A program made the position numbers and the translations under genes. Below, in pieces: positions 7,661 to 19,670 of a DNA stretch of 31,125 nucleotides. Origin of the DNA: a virus. The notes below the pieces were generated by a model that made no database searches, was not told the origin of the DNA, and saw nothing but the letters and a program-made list of their open reading frames with translations. The stretch is taken from positions 1 through 31,125 of the IMG/VR virus record IMGVR_UViG_3300001533_001854. The stretch is one strand, 5' to 3'. Positions within the stretch are counted from its first letter, which is position 1, and each line of letters opens with the position of its first letter.

Positions 7661-7669
7661 TCTACTAAT
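7657..7669 (+). promoter_or_regulatory. Putative phage promoter motif (exact)
   Basis: ATAATCTACTAAT; the TAA stop of the ferritin-like gene (7658-7660) lies inside the motif. It precedes the frameshifted gene by 90 bases, leaving room for a leader hairpin. Confidence 0.72.
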
Positions 7670-7699
7670 GGAAAAAGTACTGTTTTAATATAACAAAGA

Positions 7700-7722
7700 G
7701 TCTCCTTTGTTGAAAAGGAGAC
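7700..7722 (+). promoter_or_regulatory. 5' leader stem-loop
   Basis: GTCTCCTTT (7700-7708) pairs perfectly with AAAGGAGAC (7714-7722) over a 5-base loop. It lies between the promoter motif and the ribosome site of the next gene, with no T-run. It may protect the 5' end of the message or tune translation, as leader hairpins do for abundant phage mRNAs. Confidence 0.5.
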
Positions 7723-7759
7723 AAAATAAACAGCACATAAAATACAGGAGTACCACGCA

Positions 7760-9041
7760 ATGGGTATGAAAAGTTACGTTGTCCTAGAGAAATTCACTTT
7801 ATCTTTAATAAACAATCCCGGATTAAATATGGGCTTGACTGTGATTCCTGGGGAAATTATTCAGTATGATGGGTATAATGTTATTTATGGTAAGATAGAG
7901 GATGCCTCTGTCACCTTAAAAAAATGCATTGATTTAGGGTGGCTTCGAGAATTAGCGGGAAAAGCTGTAGATGAAATTGCACCTGCGCCAAAGGTAGAAT
8001 CTTTAGAGAAGAAAAATATCGAGGAAGCATATGAGGTAGCCCGGGAGGTTAAACACCCTAGCACTACTAATGGTAACAATGCTCAGCAGATATACTCAAG
8101 TGCTACCTTTGCAGAAAGAGGTTTAAGCGTTTACACCGAGGACGGAGAAGGGGTTATCGCCCGGGCAACAATGTATGAAGACGCGGGTTCTACACAGCAG
8201 CATGCTACCGCAGCACAGACGGGTAGAACCAAAATTGCTGTTTTAGACGAGGGTGACCAGAATGTGATTGTGGCGCCGGTTAGACATGATAGAGGTATAG
8301 TGACCCCTAGTACGGCATCATCGGCAAATCATAGCCGTATAGTTAGTAGTGGAATACAGGGCTATCAAGGGGATACCAATGTTATTCAGGAACAGGAAGA
8401 ACAAGAAGTTATTCCTTTAAAGTACAAGATACCTTCCCAGATTGGCAAAACAGAGGTTACCTCTAGAACACCTAGCTCGGATGAAGCCATTGAAAGAGGG
8501 ATTCTAAAGAAAGCTGGTTTGCAATATAGTGAGCATGTTTCAAAGTCATCTACTCTTTTAGTAGAAGGTGACCAAGGGATAGTTTCAGGGGATCCTCAAC
8601 AACAGGCTAAACAAAGAGAAGAGGCTCGCCGGGAATGGGAGTTAGCTAAGTTGGAGGCAATTGGAAGACGTAGGAAGAACCGCGAAGTACCACCAGCCCC
8701 AGAAACTCTTGAAAAGGCTCCTAGTGTGGAGGAAGAGGAAGAATTAACTGTAGGTGGTTACACCTATAAGGACATGAAGGGTGCCGGTTGGTCGGATGAA
8801 CAGCTACTAGCGTCTGAGTATGCTATGTTGGTGCCCGTTTCAAATAAAACTAAAAAGACACCCCCACCAACCTGTGGAGGGGGAGTACCCTGAAAACTGG
8901 GAAAAGCTAAACCTAACCCAAAAAATGGATTTAGTTAAAACGCTGGATTCAAAAGATCAGTTGGACTTTATCCGCGTAAGCCGTAAGTCCCATTGGAAAG
9001 TCAAGCAAGAAGCTATAGCACGATTGAAAGAGTTAGTTTAG
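7760..9041 (+). CDS. Structural protein of unknown role made by predicted +1 ribosomal frameshift
   Basis: The zero frame encodes 377 residues and ends GTA-CCC-TGA at 8885-8893. A +1 slip from CCC to CCT would continue as P-E-N-W-E-K through a 49-residue, clearly protein-like tail (KMDLVKTLDSKDQLDFIRVS...) to the stop at 9041, for 426 residues in total. The N-terminal 75 residues form a compact beta-rich domain (SYVVLEKFTLSLINNPGLNM), followed by a long polar linker and, at about residues 330-360, YTYKDMKGAGWSDEQLLASEY, a short helical motif I have seen in other phage proteins. The function is not recognised. SD AGGAG lies at 7745-7749. Shifted and unshifted forms may both be made, as with the capsid protein of Listeria phage PSA. 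The gene has its own promoter motif and ends at a terminator. Confidence 0.72.
8876..8893 (+). promoter_or_regulatory. RF2 (prfB)-like +1 programmed frameshift site
   Basis: GGAGGGGGAGTACCCTGA: an SD-like GGAGGGGG (8876-8883), a 4-base spacer, slippery CCC (8888-8890) and the poor stop TGA followed by A. Bacterial prfB uses AGGGGG, 3 bases, CTT, TGA. CCC-TGA is the +1 site known from Listeria phage PSA. A hairpin (8861-8867 with 8874-8881) overlaps the SD-like element. Confidence 0.7.
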
Positions 9042-9061
9042 CTCTTTCCTAAAAAAGACTT

Positions 9062-9093
9062 AAGAGGCACCCTTAAAGGTGCCTCTTTTCTTT
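9062..9093 (+). terminator. Rho-independent terminator
   Basis: AAGAGGCACC (9062-9071) pairs with GGTGCCTCTT (9078-9087) around CTTAAA, followed by a T-rich tail to 9093. It ends the transcription unit of the frameshifted gene. Confidence 0.93.
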
Positions 9094-9102
9094 AGCTATC
9101 CA

Positions 9103-9115
9103 ATATTCTTTCAAT
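9103..9115 (+). promoter_or_regulatory. Weak match to the phage promoter motif
   Basis: ATATTCTTTCAAT differs from ATAATCTNNTAAT at two of eleven fixed positions. Its place just after a terminator and before the next gene is right, but it ends only 9 bases before the first ATG, which would leave almost no leader. Confidence 0.3.
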
Positions 9116-9124
9116 ACAGAAAAG

Positions 9125-10441
9125 ATGTACATGAGTAATAAGATTTCAAAGAGTACAGCATATAGGGTGGCATCTAGATACCTAGGTTTTAATAAGGAAG
9201 AGGATAATCTCCCTTGGTTAGATTATCTTAGAAAGAAAAACACTCCGGTAGAAGAAGCTCCTAACCAAAACACTGTTAGGGAACTCTCTAAGACCGTGGT
9301 AGATGTGAATCCGGCAAATGCCGATGGGCAGCTAGGTAAGAGCCTTTTGGACGGGGTACAGGATGGCCGAAGTACCTCTAGGGTGCAGGATTACCAACCC
9401 GCAAATGAAAACGACAACTTAGGACCAGGTAGGGGAGATTTATTCCCAGCAGGGTTCACAAAACCTGACAGAAGTGAAATGCCTGATAATTCTATGTGGA
9501 TGTACTGGCTAAATAGACACCGGCAGGATGATGCAACGGGTACACCTTGGGGATCAAATTTATATGGCCCTTTTAACACCATAGAAGCGTCTCAGGGTAA
9601 GCATCTAAAAACCGCAAAAACTATCAAAGAAGTGATGGACTCAAGTACACATGAAAGAACAAGAGACATATTGGAAAGTGCTAAGGGTTTATCTGTAAGA
9701 GATATCTCCAGGAAGGGTGAGAAAGACGTAGGTAGATATGTATTGAAAGTAACTGGGGGGTCGGATGCCCAGGAGGTTACTCTCCAATTTTTAAAGGCAA
9801 AGGGTAAAGACTCCTTAGCAGAACACCCTTGCTTGATAGCTTGTACTTGTGAAGATTTTTTATGGGGAGGCCCCCAGTTTTATGCCGTGAAGGGTAAGTA
9901 CATGTACATGCCGAAATTTCGACCCCAGCTGATGGAGCCTAGGAGTAAGGATAATGGGGGGAGAGGTAAGGGTTTAACAGCCTGTAAGCATATAGCGGCA
10001 GTGTCAGCTAATTTATCTGATTTTCTTCCTACTGATGAATCCTACACAGAGGATATCCAGAGTAAACTGCTAAGTGTGAAGGATGATGCTTTTAAAGATT
10101 TGTCCACGTTACCTAAAGAGGAGATTACGGAGGAGTACCAATTAGATAGAAAGACGGATTTTGTGCAGTTCTTAGAAGATGAACGGCTACATAGTGAGGT
10201 ACTTGCTCAGGGTAGAAAAAGCTTAAAAGAAAAAGGTGTAAGCGAATATGCCTTGTATGACTATGTACAGGGAACCTTTTCAGAAATGAGAAAAGGAGTC
10301 CAGGAAAAGATTTTGGAAAGATTGGAGGATAGCCCTAGTACGATAGTGTTAATCCTTGTTGAGTACAAAAAAGCTTTTGGGAAGATACCTAGATATCTCT
10401 CAGATGCAGCTTACGAAATTATAAAAGATAAGATATCATAA
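9125..10441 (+). CDS. SWIM-type zinc-finger protein
   Basis: A 438-residue protein with a SWIM-like zinc-binding pattern: C240-x-C242 in IACTCEDFLW and C287-x-H289 in ACKHIAAV, about 45 residues apart. The wide insert contains KYMYMPKFRPQ. SWIM domains bind nucleic acid or protein; this long-insert form occurs in phage proteins of unknown role. The N-terminus (SNKISKSTAYRVASRYL) is a short amphipathic helix, followed by a Pro/Asn-rich linker (40-120) containing WMYWLNRH. The C-terminal 130 residues are helical. There are two ATG codons at 9125 and 9131; neither has a strong ribosome site (AGAAAAG at 9117-9123 favours 9131). Start choice is therefore uncertain by two residues. It is followed 13 bases later by a zinc-ribbon gene, so the two may work together. 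Confidence 0.72.
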   Translation: MYMSNKISKSTAYRVASRYLGFNKEEDNLPWLDYLRKKNTPVEEAPNQNTVRELSKTVVDVNPANADGQLGKSLLDGVQDGRSTSRVQDYQPANENDNLGPGRGDLFPAGFTKPDRSEMPDNSMWMYWLNRHRQDDATGTPWGSNLYGPFNTIEASQGKHLKTAKTIKEVMDSSTHERTRDILESAKGLSVRDISRKGEKDVGRYVLKVTGGSDAQEVTLQFLKAKGKDSLAEHPCLIACTCEDFLWGGPQFYAVKGKYMYMPKFRPQLMEPRSKDNGGRGKGLTACKHIAAVSANLSDFLPTDESYTEDIQSKLLSVKDDAFKDLSTLPKEEITEEYQLDRKTDFVQFLEDERLHSEVLAQGRKSLKEKGVSEYALYDYVQGTFSEMRKGVQEKILERLEDSPSTIVLILVEYKKAFGKIPRYLSDAAYEIIKDKIS

Positions 10442-10454
10442 AGAGGAGAAAAAT

Positions 10455-10886
10455 ATGCCTGTCTACACGTATAAGTGTTCCTGTGGGGAAATGAGGGACG
10501 TCGCACATAAATTAGGAGAAAAACCCGAGGTGCTATGTGATAAGTGCGGGGAACCCATGAATAGGTATGCTACGGGGGGTTCTGGTTCCTATATAAAAGG
10601 GCCTACTGCTAGTAAATACTATATGGAAGAAAGAAGGCTGCGCAAGAAAAGGGCGCAGATGTCTGTAACTCAATTAGAAAGGTACGGTAATAAGGGTCTT
10701 ATACCCAATATCAATGGGGAAGAGATAGGTTCTTGGAAAGACGCCAAGATGATAGCCCAGGATAAGGGGGAGGACACAAGCAAGTTTAATAAGTATCTTA
10801 AAAAGGAGTCTCGGTCAAATAACTCTGCTGGTATAGACGAGGTTCGTTTAAGGAAGTTAAAAGAAAAAGCAAAGAACATTATTTAA
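10455..10886 (+). CDS. FmdB-like zinc-ribbon protein
   Basis: A 143-residue protein that starts with a zinc ribbon of the FmdB/putative regulatory type: MPVYTYKCSCGEMRD, then VLCDKCGEPMNR, with CxC and CxxC pairs within the first 40 residues. The rest is a basic, helical tail (RRLRKKRAQ, KLKEKAKNII) that could contact nucleic acid. An AGAGGAGA ribosome site lies 5-7 bases before ATG. It follows the SWIM protein by 13 bases, so is surely co-transcribed. Zinc ribbons of this family occur in phage genomes near structural genes, mostly without known function. Confidence 0.78.
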   Translation: MPVYTYKCSCGEMRDVAHKLGEKPEVLCDKCGEPMNRYATGGSGSYIKGPTASKYYMEERRLRKKRAQMSVTQLERYGNKGLIPNINGEEIGSWKDAKMIAQDKGEDTSKFNKYLKKESRSNNSAGIDEVRLRKLKEKAKNII

Positions 10887-10900
10887 AGGGGTAGATAGAG

Positions 10901-10963
10901 ATGGCAGCTCCTGTAGTACAAATATTCTCTAAGAACAAAACTATCAACATAGTATCTATCTAA
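10901..10963 (+). pseudogene. 5' fragment of the next gene, cut off by a 4-bp duplication
   Basis: An ATG at 10901 with AAAGGGG upstream begins a 20-codon frame (MAAPVVQIFSKNKTINIVSI) ending at TAA 10961-10963. Deleting one TATC of the tandem pair at 10953-10960 joins it in frame to the downstream frame as INIVSKTGVEGTFYVILTRI. So this is most likely the true N-terminus of the gene ending at 11477. Confidence 0.6.
10953..10960 (+). repeat. TATC tandem duplication causing a frameshift
   Basis: Two adjacent TATC units. Loss of one restores a single frame of 190 codons plus stop from 10901 to 11477. A 4-bp change is the simplest explanation of the break. Confidence 0.6.
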
Positions 10964-11063
10964 AACGGGAGTTGAAGGGACATTTTATGTCATTCTTACT
11001 AGAATACCTAATCAAAGTATTAGGGGTAAAAATCTTTCTGGTTGTACCTTTTTAAGAAGTTCG

Positions 11064-11477
11064 GTGGGGCTGGAAGAGTCCGATACTTTTTATATAGCCC
11101 TTAAGGGGGTGGACGCTTTAGGCGGGGAGAGTATACTAGGCCCATCTAGGATGATACCCTCTAATGCAGACCAGAAAGTGGATGCGGGAGCGCAGCAGAG
11201 CCCTATAGTCTCCTCCGAGAATTTATCCCGATTCATAGGGGCTAATGCACAGAGGCTACTATTTACCCAGGACGTATTCTTTATAGAATTCTTCAACAAT
11301 TCTGGGGAGGAAGTACTATACGTGGATATTACGGGAGTGGAGTCAACCCCTCAGAAGAGCATGCCGGTATACCCTAGGACGTACTATACTATCTTTAGGC
11401 ACATACCTAAAGACATGGGCGTGTCTTTAGTCTCTGGTGGGGGTTTAGTAGATACACGTATAGTGGTGCATTTCTAA
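11064..11477 (+). CDS. Beta-rich virion protein, frame broken near its 5' end
   Basis: The frame starting at GTG 11064 encodes 137 residues, but it is open and protein-like back to 10953 (GTFYVILTRIPNQS, then GCTFLRSSV), with no usable ATG. GTG 11064 lacks a good ribosome site. With one copy of TATC removed the gene would run from the ATG at 10901 and encode 190 residues. The protein is made of beta strands with Ser/Gly turns (VFFIEFFNNSGEEVLYVDI, YPRTYYTIFRHI), like small adsorption or fibre-base proteins. It has no recognised domain. It lies 9 bases before another beta-repeat protein gene. If the break is real, only a truncated product from GTG or nothing is made. Confidence 0.6.
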   Translation: MGLEESDTFYIALKGVDALGGESILGPSRMIPSNADQKVDAGAQQSPIVSSENLSRFIGANAQRLLFTQDVFFIEFFNNSGEEVLYVDITGVESTPQKSMPVYPRTYYTIFRHIPKDMGVSLVSGGGLVDTRIVVHF

Positions 11478-11486
11478 GGGGGTGGT

Positions 11487-12602
11487 ATGCTTTTAGGTTT
11501 TCAACAGAGCAGCCAGGTAAGTGCAGGCGTAGCCTCCTCTGTCCTAGGGGATCAGGTAGGTGCATATACTAGTGTTTTTAACAACACCACGGTAGTAAAT
11601 GGTGTTTATCGGTTGAGACACCCCTTTAACACTAAGTCCGTAGTAGTGCAGGTATATGATGATAATAATCAAATGGTTTTACCCTCGGAGATAATTTTAA
11701 TAAATAATTATCTCATAGATATAGACCTCTCAGGATCCTCCTCAATAGTAGGGGATTGGAGGGTTACAGTTTTGTCTAACACGGGTGGGACGAAGCAGAT
11801 ACGGTCTTTTACACAAAACTTCACACAAACGGATATCACGGTAAACGAGGACATAACCTTTACACATAACATAGGTTCGGAAGGGGTCTTTGTTCAGGTT
11901 TTTGATAACAACGGGAATTTAGTTCTTCCTTCGTCTATAGATGTATTAGACGCAAATAGGGTAAGAGTATCCGTTGCTGACGGTGGCCCCCTGGTGGGTT
12001 CTTGGAGCGTGCAGATATTAGGGGATAAGGAGGAGGCTAAGAAGGTTACCTCTTACGCAAGAAGTTTTAAGGATGAGGATTTAGTAGCGGGGGTATTAGA
12101 GGTAGAGCATATGCTAAATACCCTAAATGTAGTGGTACAGGTATATGATGAAAATAATCAGATGGTTCTCCCATCTGAGATAACTAGAGTTGGCTTAGAC
12201 AATGCTTCGATTTCTTTTGCTGGGGCGGAGGAAGGTATTGCTGGGGAGTGGCAAGTAACGGTAGTGGCGGCTGCTACAGATGTGCCTTTATCTCCTGAGT
12301 CTATGGTAAGTACGCTAGTACCCTTAGCAGCAACATCCATACTCGATACAGTGACTACAAGTGAGTATGAGGCTTTATCCTATTTCATGAGTATTCGTAA
12401 TACTACACAAGAGGCTTGTTTAGATTTTAAAGTTTTAAAGGGGTCGATCCCACCTACTTTTCAGATTTTTTCCGAAATAGGTGACAACTCTTTTTACACT
12501 CTTTCGGCAGAAGTTGTAAATGAAAAAACACATATCTTATTGAGTAATTTTTCTACGGAGGATGTTCACGTGTCATTCCTCAGAAAGACGCTAACCTCCT
12601 AG
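11487..12602 (+). CDS. Virion protein with three repeated beta domains
   Basis: A 371-residue protein containing three related domains at about residues 42-110, 120-190 and 203-265. Each has a strand pattern like H-x-hNTxxVVVQVYDxNNQMVLPSEI and then GEWQVTVV. Domains 1 and 3 share the string NNQMVLPSEI exactly, so they are recent duplicates; domain 2 reads NNGNLVLPSSI. This 'FVQVYD' domain is common in tail, baseplate and fibre proteins of large phages. A different C-terminal domain (285-371) may bind a partner or receptor. An AAGGGGGTGG ribosome site precedes the ATG. No enzyme motif. The gene precedes the collagen-like fibre genes and may be the base or adaptor of that fibre. Confidence 0.68.
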   Translation: MLLGFQQSSQVSAGVASSVLGDQVGAYTSVFNNTTVVNGVYRLRHPFNTKSVVVQVYDDNNQMVLPSEIILINNYLIDIDLSGSSSIVGDWRVTVLSNTGGTKQIRSFTQNFTQTDITVNEDITFTHNIGSEGVFVQVFDNNGNLVLPSSIDVLDANRVRVSVADGGPLVGSWSVQILGDKEEAKKVTSYARSFKDEDLVAGVLEVEHMLNTLNVVVQVYDENNQMVLPSEITRVGLDNASISFAGAEEGIAGEWQVTVVAAATDVPLSPESMVSTLVPLAATSILDTVTTSEYEALSYFMSIRNTTQEACLDFKVLKGSIPPTFQIFSEIGDNSFYTLSAEVVNEKTHILLSNFSTEDVHVSFLRKTLTS

Positions 12603-12603
12603 A

Positions 12604-12616
12604 ATAATGTATTAAT
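12604..12616 (+). promoter_or_regulatory. Putative phage promoter motif (one mismatch)
   Basis: ATAATGTATTAAT differs from ATAATCTNNTAAT only at position 6 (G for C). It lies directly after the stop of the previous gene and ends 41 bases before the collagen-like fibre gene, close to the 40 and 47 bases seen at two exact sites. Confidence 0.6.
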
Positions 12617-13144
12617 GGGTATAGCCTTTTGGGTACAGTTACTTAAGAGGTGTTTTTGTGAAAACGTTAAATATAAAGCATAAAGGTAAAATACTTCAGA
12701 TACCTGTTGTAAATACCCTGCAGAGGGATGGTCTTTCTGCGGAAGAGGGTTATGTCGTTTTACACAAAAGCGATTTAGGAGACCCCACGGGGGTACTCGA
12801 ATACTTTGATGGACAATCTTGGGTACAAGGGGCTATACAGGGGTATACAGGTGCTCCCCCCTCTGGAGGGATAACTGGTCCTGCGGGTCCTACCGGCATA
12901 CAGGGTGAAATGGGTATACAGGGTGAAACGGGTCTTCAAGGTGGAACGGGTCTTCAAGGTGAGACGGGTTTACCTGGTTCCCAGGGTGAGATGGGCGCTC
13001 AAGGCGAAACAGGTGTACAAGGTGAAACGGGCGCCCCAGGTATACAAGGGGTTACAGGTCCTCAGGGGTTAGCTGCAGATGTTATGCGCTTTCTTGGGGC
13101 GATAACCCAAGATTCTGATTTCCCTAGTGAGGTGTCAAGGTTAA

Positions 13145-16363
<3,219 letters not shown>

Positions 16364-16373
16364 GGGTATTATT

Positions 16374-18470
16374 ATGATTCAGTTTCCAAAGAAGTTTCCC
16401 TTTACAATAACAAATACTACTGAAGGTACGCTGTGCGGTATAGGGGCGGGGCAATCTAAATCTCTAGGACCTATGAATATGCAGGAAACATGGGATTTCT
16501 ATAATGCATACGCAGAAACTCTCCCGGGGTATTTAATAACGGGAGATATCACATCATCAGATGAGGGTGGAAACCCTATAGGGGGTCATGAGGCCTCTGT
16601 ATCCTTTATGAATGTTAGATCCATGATAATGGGATACCCTGAAGATGCCTCTGTACAGCAGAAGAATATGATAATCAGTGAGTACCTGCGCTTGTCCCCC
16701 GTTACAGCGGCACAGAGAGAGGATTTCCCCCAAGAGGATGGAGTACTTACTCTCCGGAGTGATACGGGTCAAGTAGAGGTGTATAGAGGTGGTCAATGGG
16801 CCCCCGGTTTTGGTGTAACGGGTGTACAAGGTGCCACGGGGTTACAGGGTATTCAGGGGGGTGCAGGCCCGCAGGGTGCTACGGGTGCGCAAGGTCTGCA
16901 GGGTGTACAAGGTACCCAAGGTCTACAGGGTGAGACGGGCGCACAGGGTCTCCAAGGTGCTACTGGCATGGTACCTAGTGGTTTAGTTATAATTCCTATA
17001 ACTACCGCTAGTGCTATTGAACAACTGGGTGTCGTTTACTCTTTGCAGGGGTCCTCATCCTATACCGTTACACTTCCCGAGTCTACCGCAGAAAATGAGG
17101 GCATGTTCGTGTATCTTTATAAGGAGGGTAATTCTTCTTTAGGAAACAAGATAACACTTAGTACGGTAGGTGGACAACCCATAAATGCAAATAAGAAAAC
17201 ATATGAAAGTCTATATCTCCGCTTTACGGGGGAGGCAATAGTATTAATCTCTCACGGAGATCATTGGGATACTCTCTCCGAATCTAATATGTTTAGCTTA
17301 AGTATATCTGTAGATGATGAAACTTCCTTTATAAATGCTATATCAAAACTGAATGATTTAGGTAACGGTGGGGATATAAAACTAGTAACGCAAATTCCCC
17401 TAACTACCTCGCATGATTTGACTCTATTAGGTATCCGAATCTTTGGTGATAGCGGTGATGGCACACGTATCATCTTCTCGGATGATACTATTAGACTAAC
17501 TGTCAGAAGGGGTTTCTACTTTGACTCTGTCCGTTTCACGGGTGTGCGTACACAAAGGCAGACGGGGACATCTCAGTACTTTTTAGAGTTGCTTAGGGAT
17601 GGGGCGGGAGCTAATGCTGGTAAGTTTGAAAATTGTATGTTTCGCGATATCACAACTATTAATAGGAACAACACAAATGGTAACATTTCTATTAATGACC
17701 CAACAGGGGGCGGCGGTTGGAATCTAACCTTCACAGATTGTGAGGTATTTACGGTAGGCACAGGGGTAGGGGACGGGCTTCACTTTGTGAATATAGCCTC
17801 TAGCCTAGGTTGGACTAACATAGCCATCTTTGGCCAGAAAAGACTTTCAGATAACTTTAATGTTATAAGATATACTGGTAATACAGTAACCAATGATAAT
17901 GTGATGGCGTACACAGACGGGAGTGTGGTATTTGATGGAACACCCGCAGATGATAGACTTTATAATAAGATAGTAACTATACAGAATCCACTGATAGAAT
18001 ATCAAACCCTGTTAGCTACGGGGGTAGGGGCGCAGGCTGAGTTCTTAGTTTCAGCGCAGGGGAGTCTGCATCGTGTACCCTTCTCGAAGATGACCGCCAG
18101 TATACCCTTAGTGACGGGGCCGCGGGGTGCTACGGGTGTACAAGGTATACAAGGCGATGCAGGGACAGATGGAGCACAGGGTACTACGGGTGCGCAGGGT
18201 ACTACGGGTGCGCAGGGTGCTACGGGTGCGCAAGGCGAAGCAGGGTCACAAGGTGAACAAGGATCACAAGGTGCTACAGGTGCGCAGGGCATACAGGGAG
18301 ATGCTGGGACGAACGGGTCACAAGGTGTTACCGGTATACAAGGGGCTACGGGTGTCGGGCCTATAGCTAATGTGGCGGGCACTAACATAGTAACAAGTAT
18401 AGAGGTGGTAGCAACGCTTCCTGATGTAGGGAGTCGTGTAACAGGAAGGCTATACTTCTTAGTAGGGTAA
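16374..18470 (+). CDS. Tail fibre with collagen segments and beta-helix
   Basis: 698 residues. The N-terminal 145 residues are globular ([20 protein letters not shown]), followed by a short collagen stretch (about 147-198), a linker, then a right-handed beta-helix-like region at about 300-530 with coils such as [31 protein letters not shown] and [11 protein letters not shown], and a second collagen stretch (about 585-660) ending in a short C-terminal cap. Beta-helices in phage fibres usually bind or cleave host surface glycans; I see no clear catalytic residues, so binding is as likely as cleavage. It starts 10 bases after the previous fibre gene and is likely co-transcribed. Here the triplets contain GAT/GVT as well as Ala and Pro, unlike the GET-rich neighbour. 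Confidence 0.8.
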   Translation: MIQFPKKFPFTITNTTEGTLCGIGAGQSKSLGPMNMQETWDFYNAYAETLPGYLITGDITSSDEGGNPIGGHEASVSFMNVRSMIMGYPEDASVQQKNMIISEYLRLSPVTAAQREDFPQEDGVLTLRSDTGQVEVYRGGQWAPGFGVTGVQGATGLQGIQGGAGPQGATGAQGLQGVQGTQGLQGETGAQGLQGATGMVPSGLVIIPITTASAIEQLGVVYSLQGSSSYTVTLPESTAENEGMFVYLYKEGNSSLGNKITLSTVGGQPINANKKTYESLYLRFTGEAIVLISHGDHWDTLSESNMFSLSISVDDETSFINAISKLNDLGNGGDIKLVTQIPLTTSHDLTLLGIRIFGDSGDGTRIIFSDDTIRLTVRRGFYFDSVRFTGVRTQRQTGTSQYFLELLRDGAGANAGKFENCMFRDITTINRNNTNGNISINDPTGGGGWNLTFTDCEVFTVGTGVGDGLHFVNIASSLGWTNIAIFGQKRLSDNFNVIRYTGNTVTNDNVMAYTDGSVVFDGTPADDRLYNKIVTIQNPLIEYQTLLATGVGAQAEFLVSAQGSLHRVPFSKMTASIPLVTGPRGATGVQGIQGDAGTDGAQGTTGAQGTTGAQGATGAQGEAGSQGEQGSQGATGAQGIQGDAGTNGSQGVTGIQGATGVGPIANVAGTNIVTSIEVVATLPDVGSRVTGRLYFLVG

Positions 18471-18474
18471 TGCT

Positions 18475-19050
18475 ATGGCAGACACAGGTAATGTAGTAAT
18501 CAATTCTTTTACTGAAACTAGCGAAATCATAATAGGCCCTAATGATATATCACATGTATGGATGGGTGATAACCTGCTGTGGCAAAAAGGTGGTGCGGGA
18601 GCGGAGGTCTGGCAACCCTTTGTAGCGAATGATGTCTTTATGGTAGAGTATACACCAGCATCTACTATGACGGTAGAATCCCTTAGCATGACGCACGATG
18701 TAACCCCTCCTCATTATAATTATATAGTGGCGATATATGCAGCTAATCAAAGTAAAGTGTTCTCTCAAACGGGCATGTCTGGAGTTTCTGTAGTAACAGG
18801 CGATATAGTAGAGGGCGTAAACTCCTATATACACATGGTGTCCTTTGGGGGTTTGGGTCCTACCCTAACGGGCGGTAGCACATACTATATAGGTCTAGGC
18901 GAGAGGTACGCGACGTATAGGACACTGGTCAGCACCCGAGACGATTCAGGAGCGGGAGCTTCCGTAAAGGGGTGGTCATTGACCAATAGCACCTGTCAGC
19001 CTTTCACCAGTACATCCTCCAATTTATATCTAAAGGTGGTACCTCTATGA
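18475..19050 (+). CDS. Fibre-tip-like beta-sandwich protein
   Basis: A 191-residue protein. Residues 1-40 form an attachment-like segment (NDISHVWMGDNLLWQK, a motif common in phage tail proteins). The rest is a beta-sandwich with the strand pattern seen in the C-terminal domain of the collagen fibre at 13145: YNYIVAIYAANQSKVFSQ and GGSTYYIGLGERYATY against GTFTLGIYDSSFNLI and AGTLYYLGVAGN. The two are probably paralogous receptor-binding or trimerisation modules. AGGG precedes the ATG. It starts 4 bases after the beta-helix fibre gene and overlaps the next start by 4 bases (ATGA), so translation is coupled. Confidence 0.68.
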   Translation: MADTGNVVINSFTETSEIIIGPNDISHVWMGDNLLWQKGGAGAEVWQPFVANDVFMVEYTPASTMTVESLSMTHDVTPPHYNYIVAIYAANQSKVFSQTGMSGVSVVTGDIVEGVNSYIHMVSFGGLGPTLTGGSTYYIGLGERYATYRTLVSTRDDSGAGASVKGWSLTNSTCQPFTSTSSNLYLKVVPL

Positions 19051-19655
19051 TTTATTTAATGAAACAGTCAACATCTAAAATAATAGGGTCTTTTGACACG
19101 ATAGCGCTGGCAAAGCAGTTTCTAGTATCACACGGGATAGTAGACCACTCCCCGTACTTATATCTAAGGAGAGTAGAGGATATGAGCTATATCAGTAGGA
19201 TTTGTTATGTAGATGGGGTATGTGTTTATAACAACAAGGATTTTTGGTTAAACCAGTCTCATGCAATATTAGACGATTACGCAACACACGTAGTTATTGA
19301 TTTCTTTGGGGAGACCGTTCCGCAGTCTCGGTACGAGATAGAAATGAACAACAACTGCATGCGTCTGAATAATGTTTATACCTCTGCAGACGAGGTGGCC
19401 TACAATATTAAAGTGGGTTTCGAGTTCATTTCCCTGTTCAGGCAAGAGTGTTTAGTGTCCGATCTAGGAGGGCAAACGGGTTTAGGGATAACACAAGCCA
19501 CTACGAATCTGATCCCTCTGGTAATGACGGGCTCTTTCGATGAGGCTAAAATAGTCCTAAGAGGGATAACTAGGGATACTTTTTTAACTGAAGAAAGGGT
19601 AACTAGATATACGGAGTTCTTTGCTGCAGCAGACGTGATTACCTATCAAGGGTAA
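19047..19655 (+). CDS. Unknown protein of the fibre operon
   Basis: A 202-residue protein that I do not recognise. It starts with an ATGA overlap with the fibre-tip gene and is the last gene before a promoter motif. It is mixed alpha/beta: LAKQFLVSHGIVDHS looks helical, PYLYLRRVEDMSYISRICYV looks strand-rich, and a predicted beta segment with hydrophobic repeats follows (THVVIDFFGETVPQ). It has one Cys-rich area but no metal-binding pattern and no membrane segment. A chaperone for fibre folding, or a virion protein, are both compatible with the position. Confidence 0.55.
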   Translation: MIYLMKQSTSKIIGSFDTIALAKQFLVSHGIVDHSPYLYLRRVEDMSYISRICYVDGVCVYNNKDFWLNQSHAILDDYATHVVIDFFGETVPQSRYEIEMNNNCMRLNNVYTSADEVAYNIKVGFEFISLFRQECLVSDLGGQTGLGITQATTNLIPLVMTGSFDEAKIVLRGITRDTFLTEERVTRYTEFFAAADVITYQG

Positions 19656-19657
19656 TC

Positions 19658-19670
19658 ATAATCTACTAAT
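19658..19670 (+). promoter_or_regulatory. Putative phage promoter motif (exact)
   Basis: ATAATCTACTAAT, 3 bases after the previous stop codon. Its last two bases are the first two of the 24-bp palindrome, so a protein bound there should block or alter initiation. Confidence 0.72.

Noticed and set aside
6966-8910. Similarity of TCACTGAAAACTAGAAAAG (6965) and CCCTGAAAACTGGGAAAAG (8888) as two copies of an element end
   Set aside because: The second lies inside coding sequence at the frameshift site with no RNA-like fold upstream; the match is short enough to be chance.
8820-9041. ORF from ATG 8820 as an independent 73-residue gene
   Set aside because: Its first 23 residues (MLCWCPFQIKLKRHPHQ...) are out-of-frame translation of the preceding gene and no ribosome site precedes the ATG; only the part after the CCC-TGA site looks coding.
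10987-11055. Small hydrophobic ORF MSFLLEYLIKVLGVKIFLVV with AAGGGA upstream
   Set aside because: The overlapping frame is a natural extension of the downstream gene and joins to the 10901 ATG by a single 4-bp change; the hydrophobic frame is probably a shadow.
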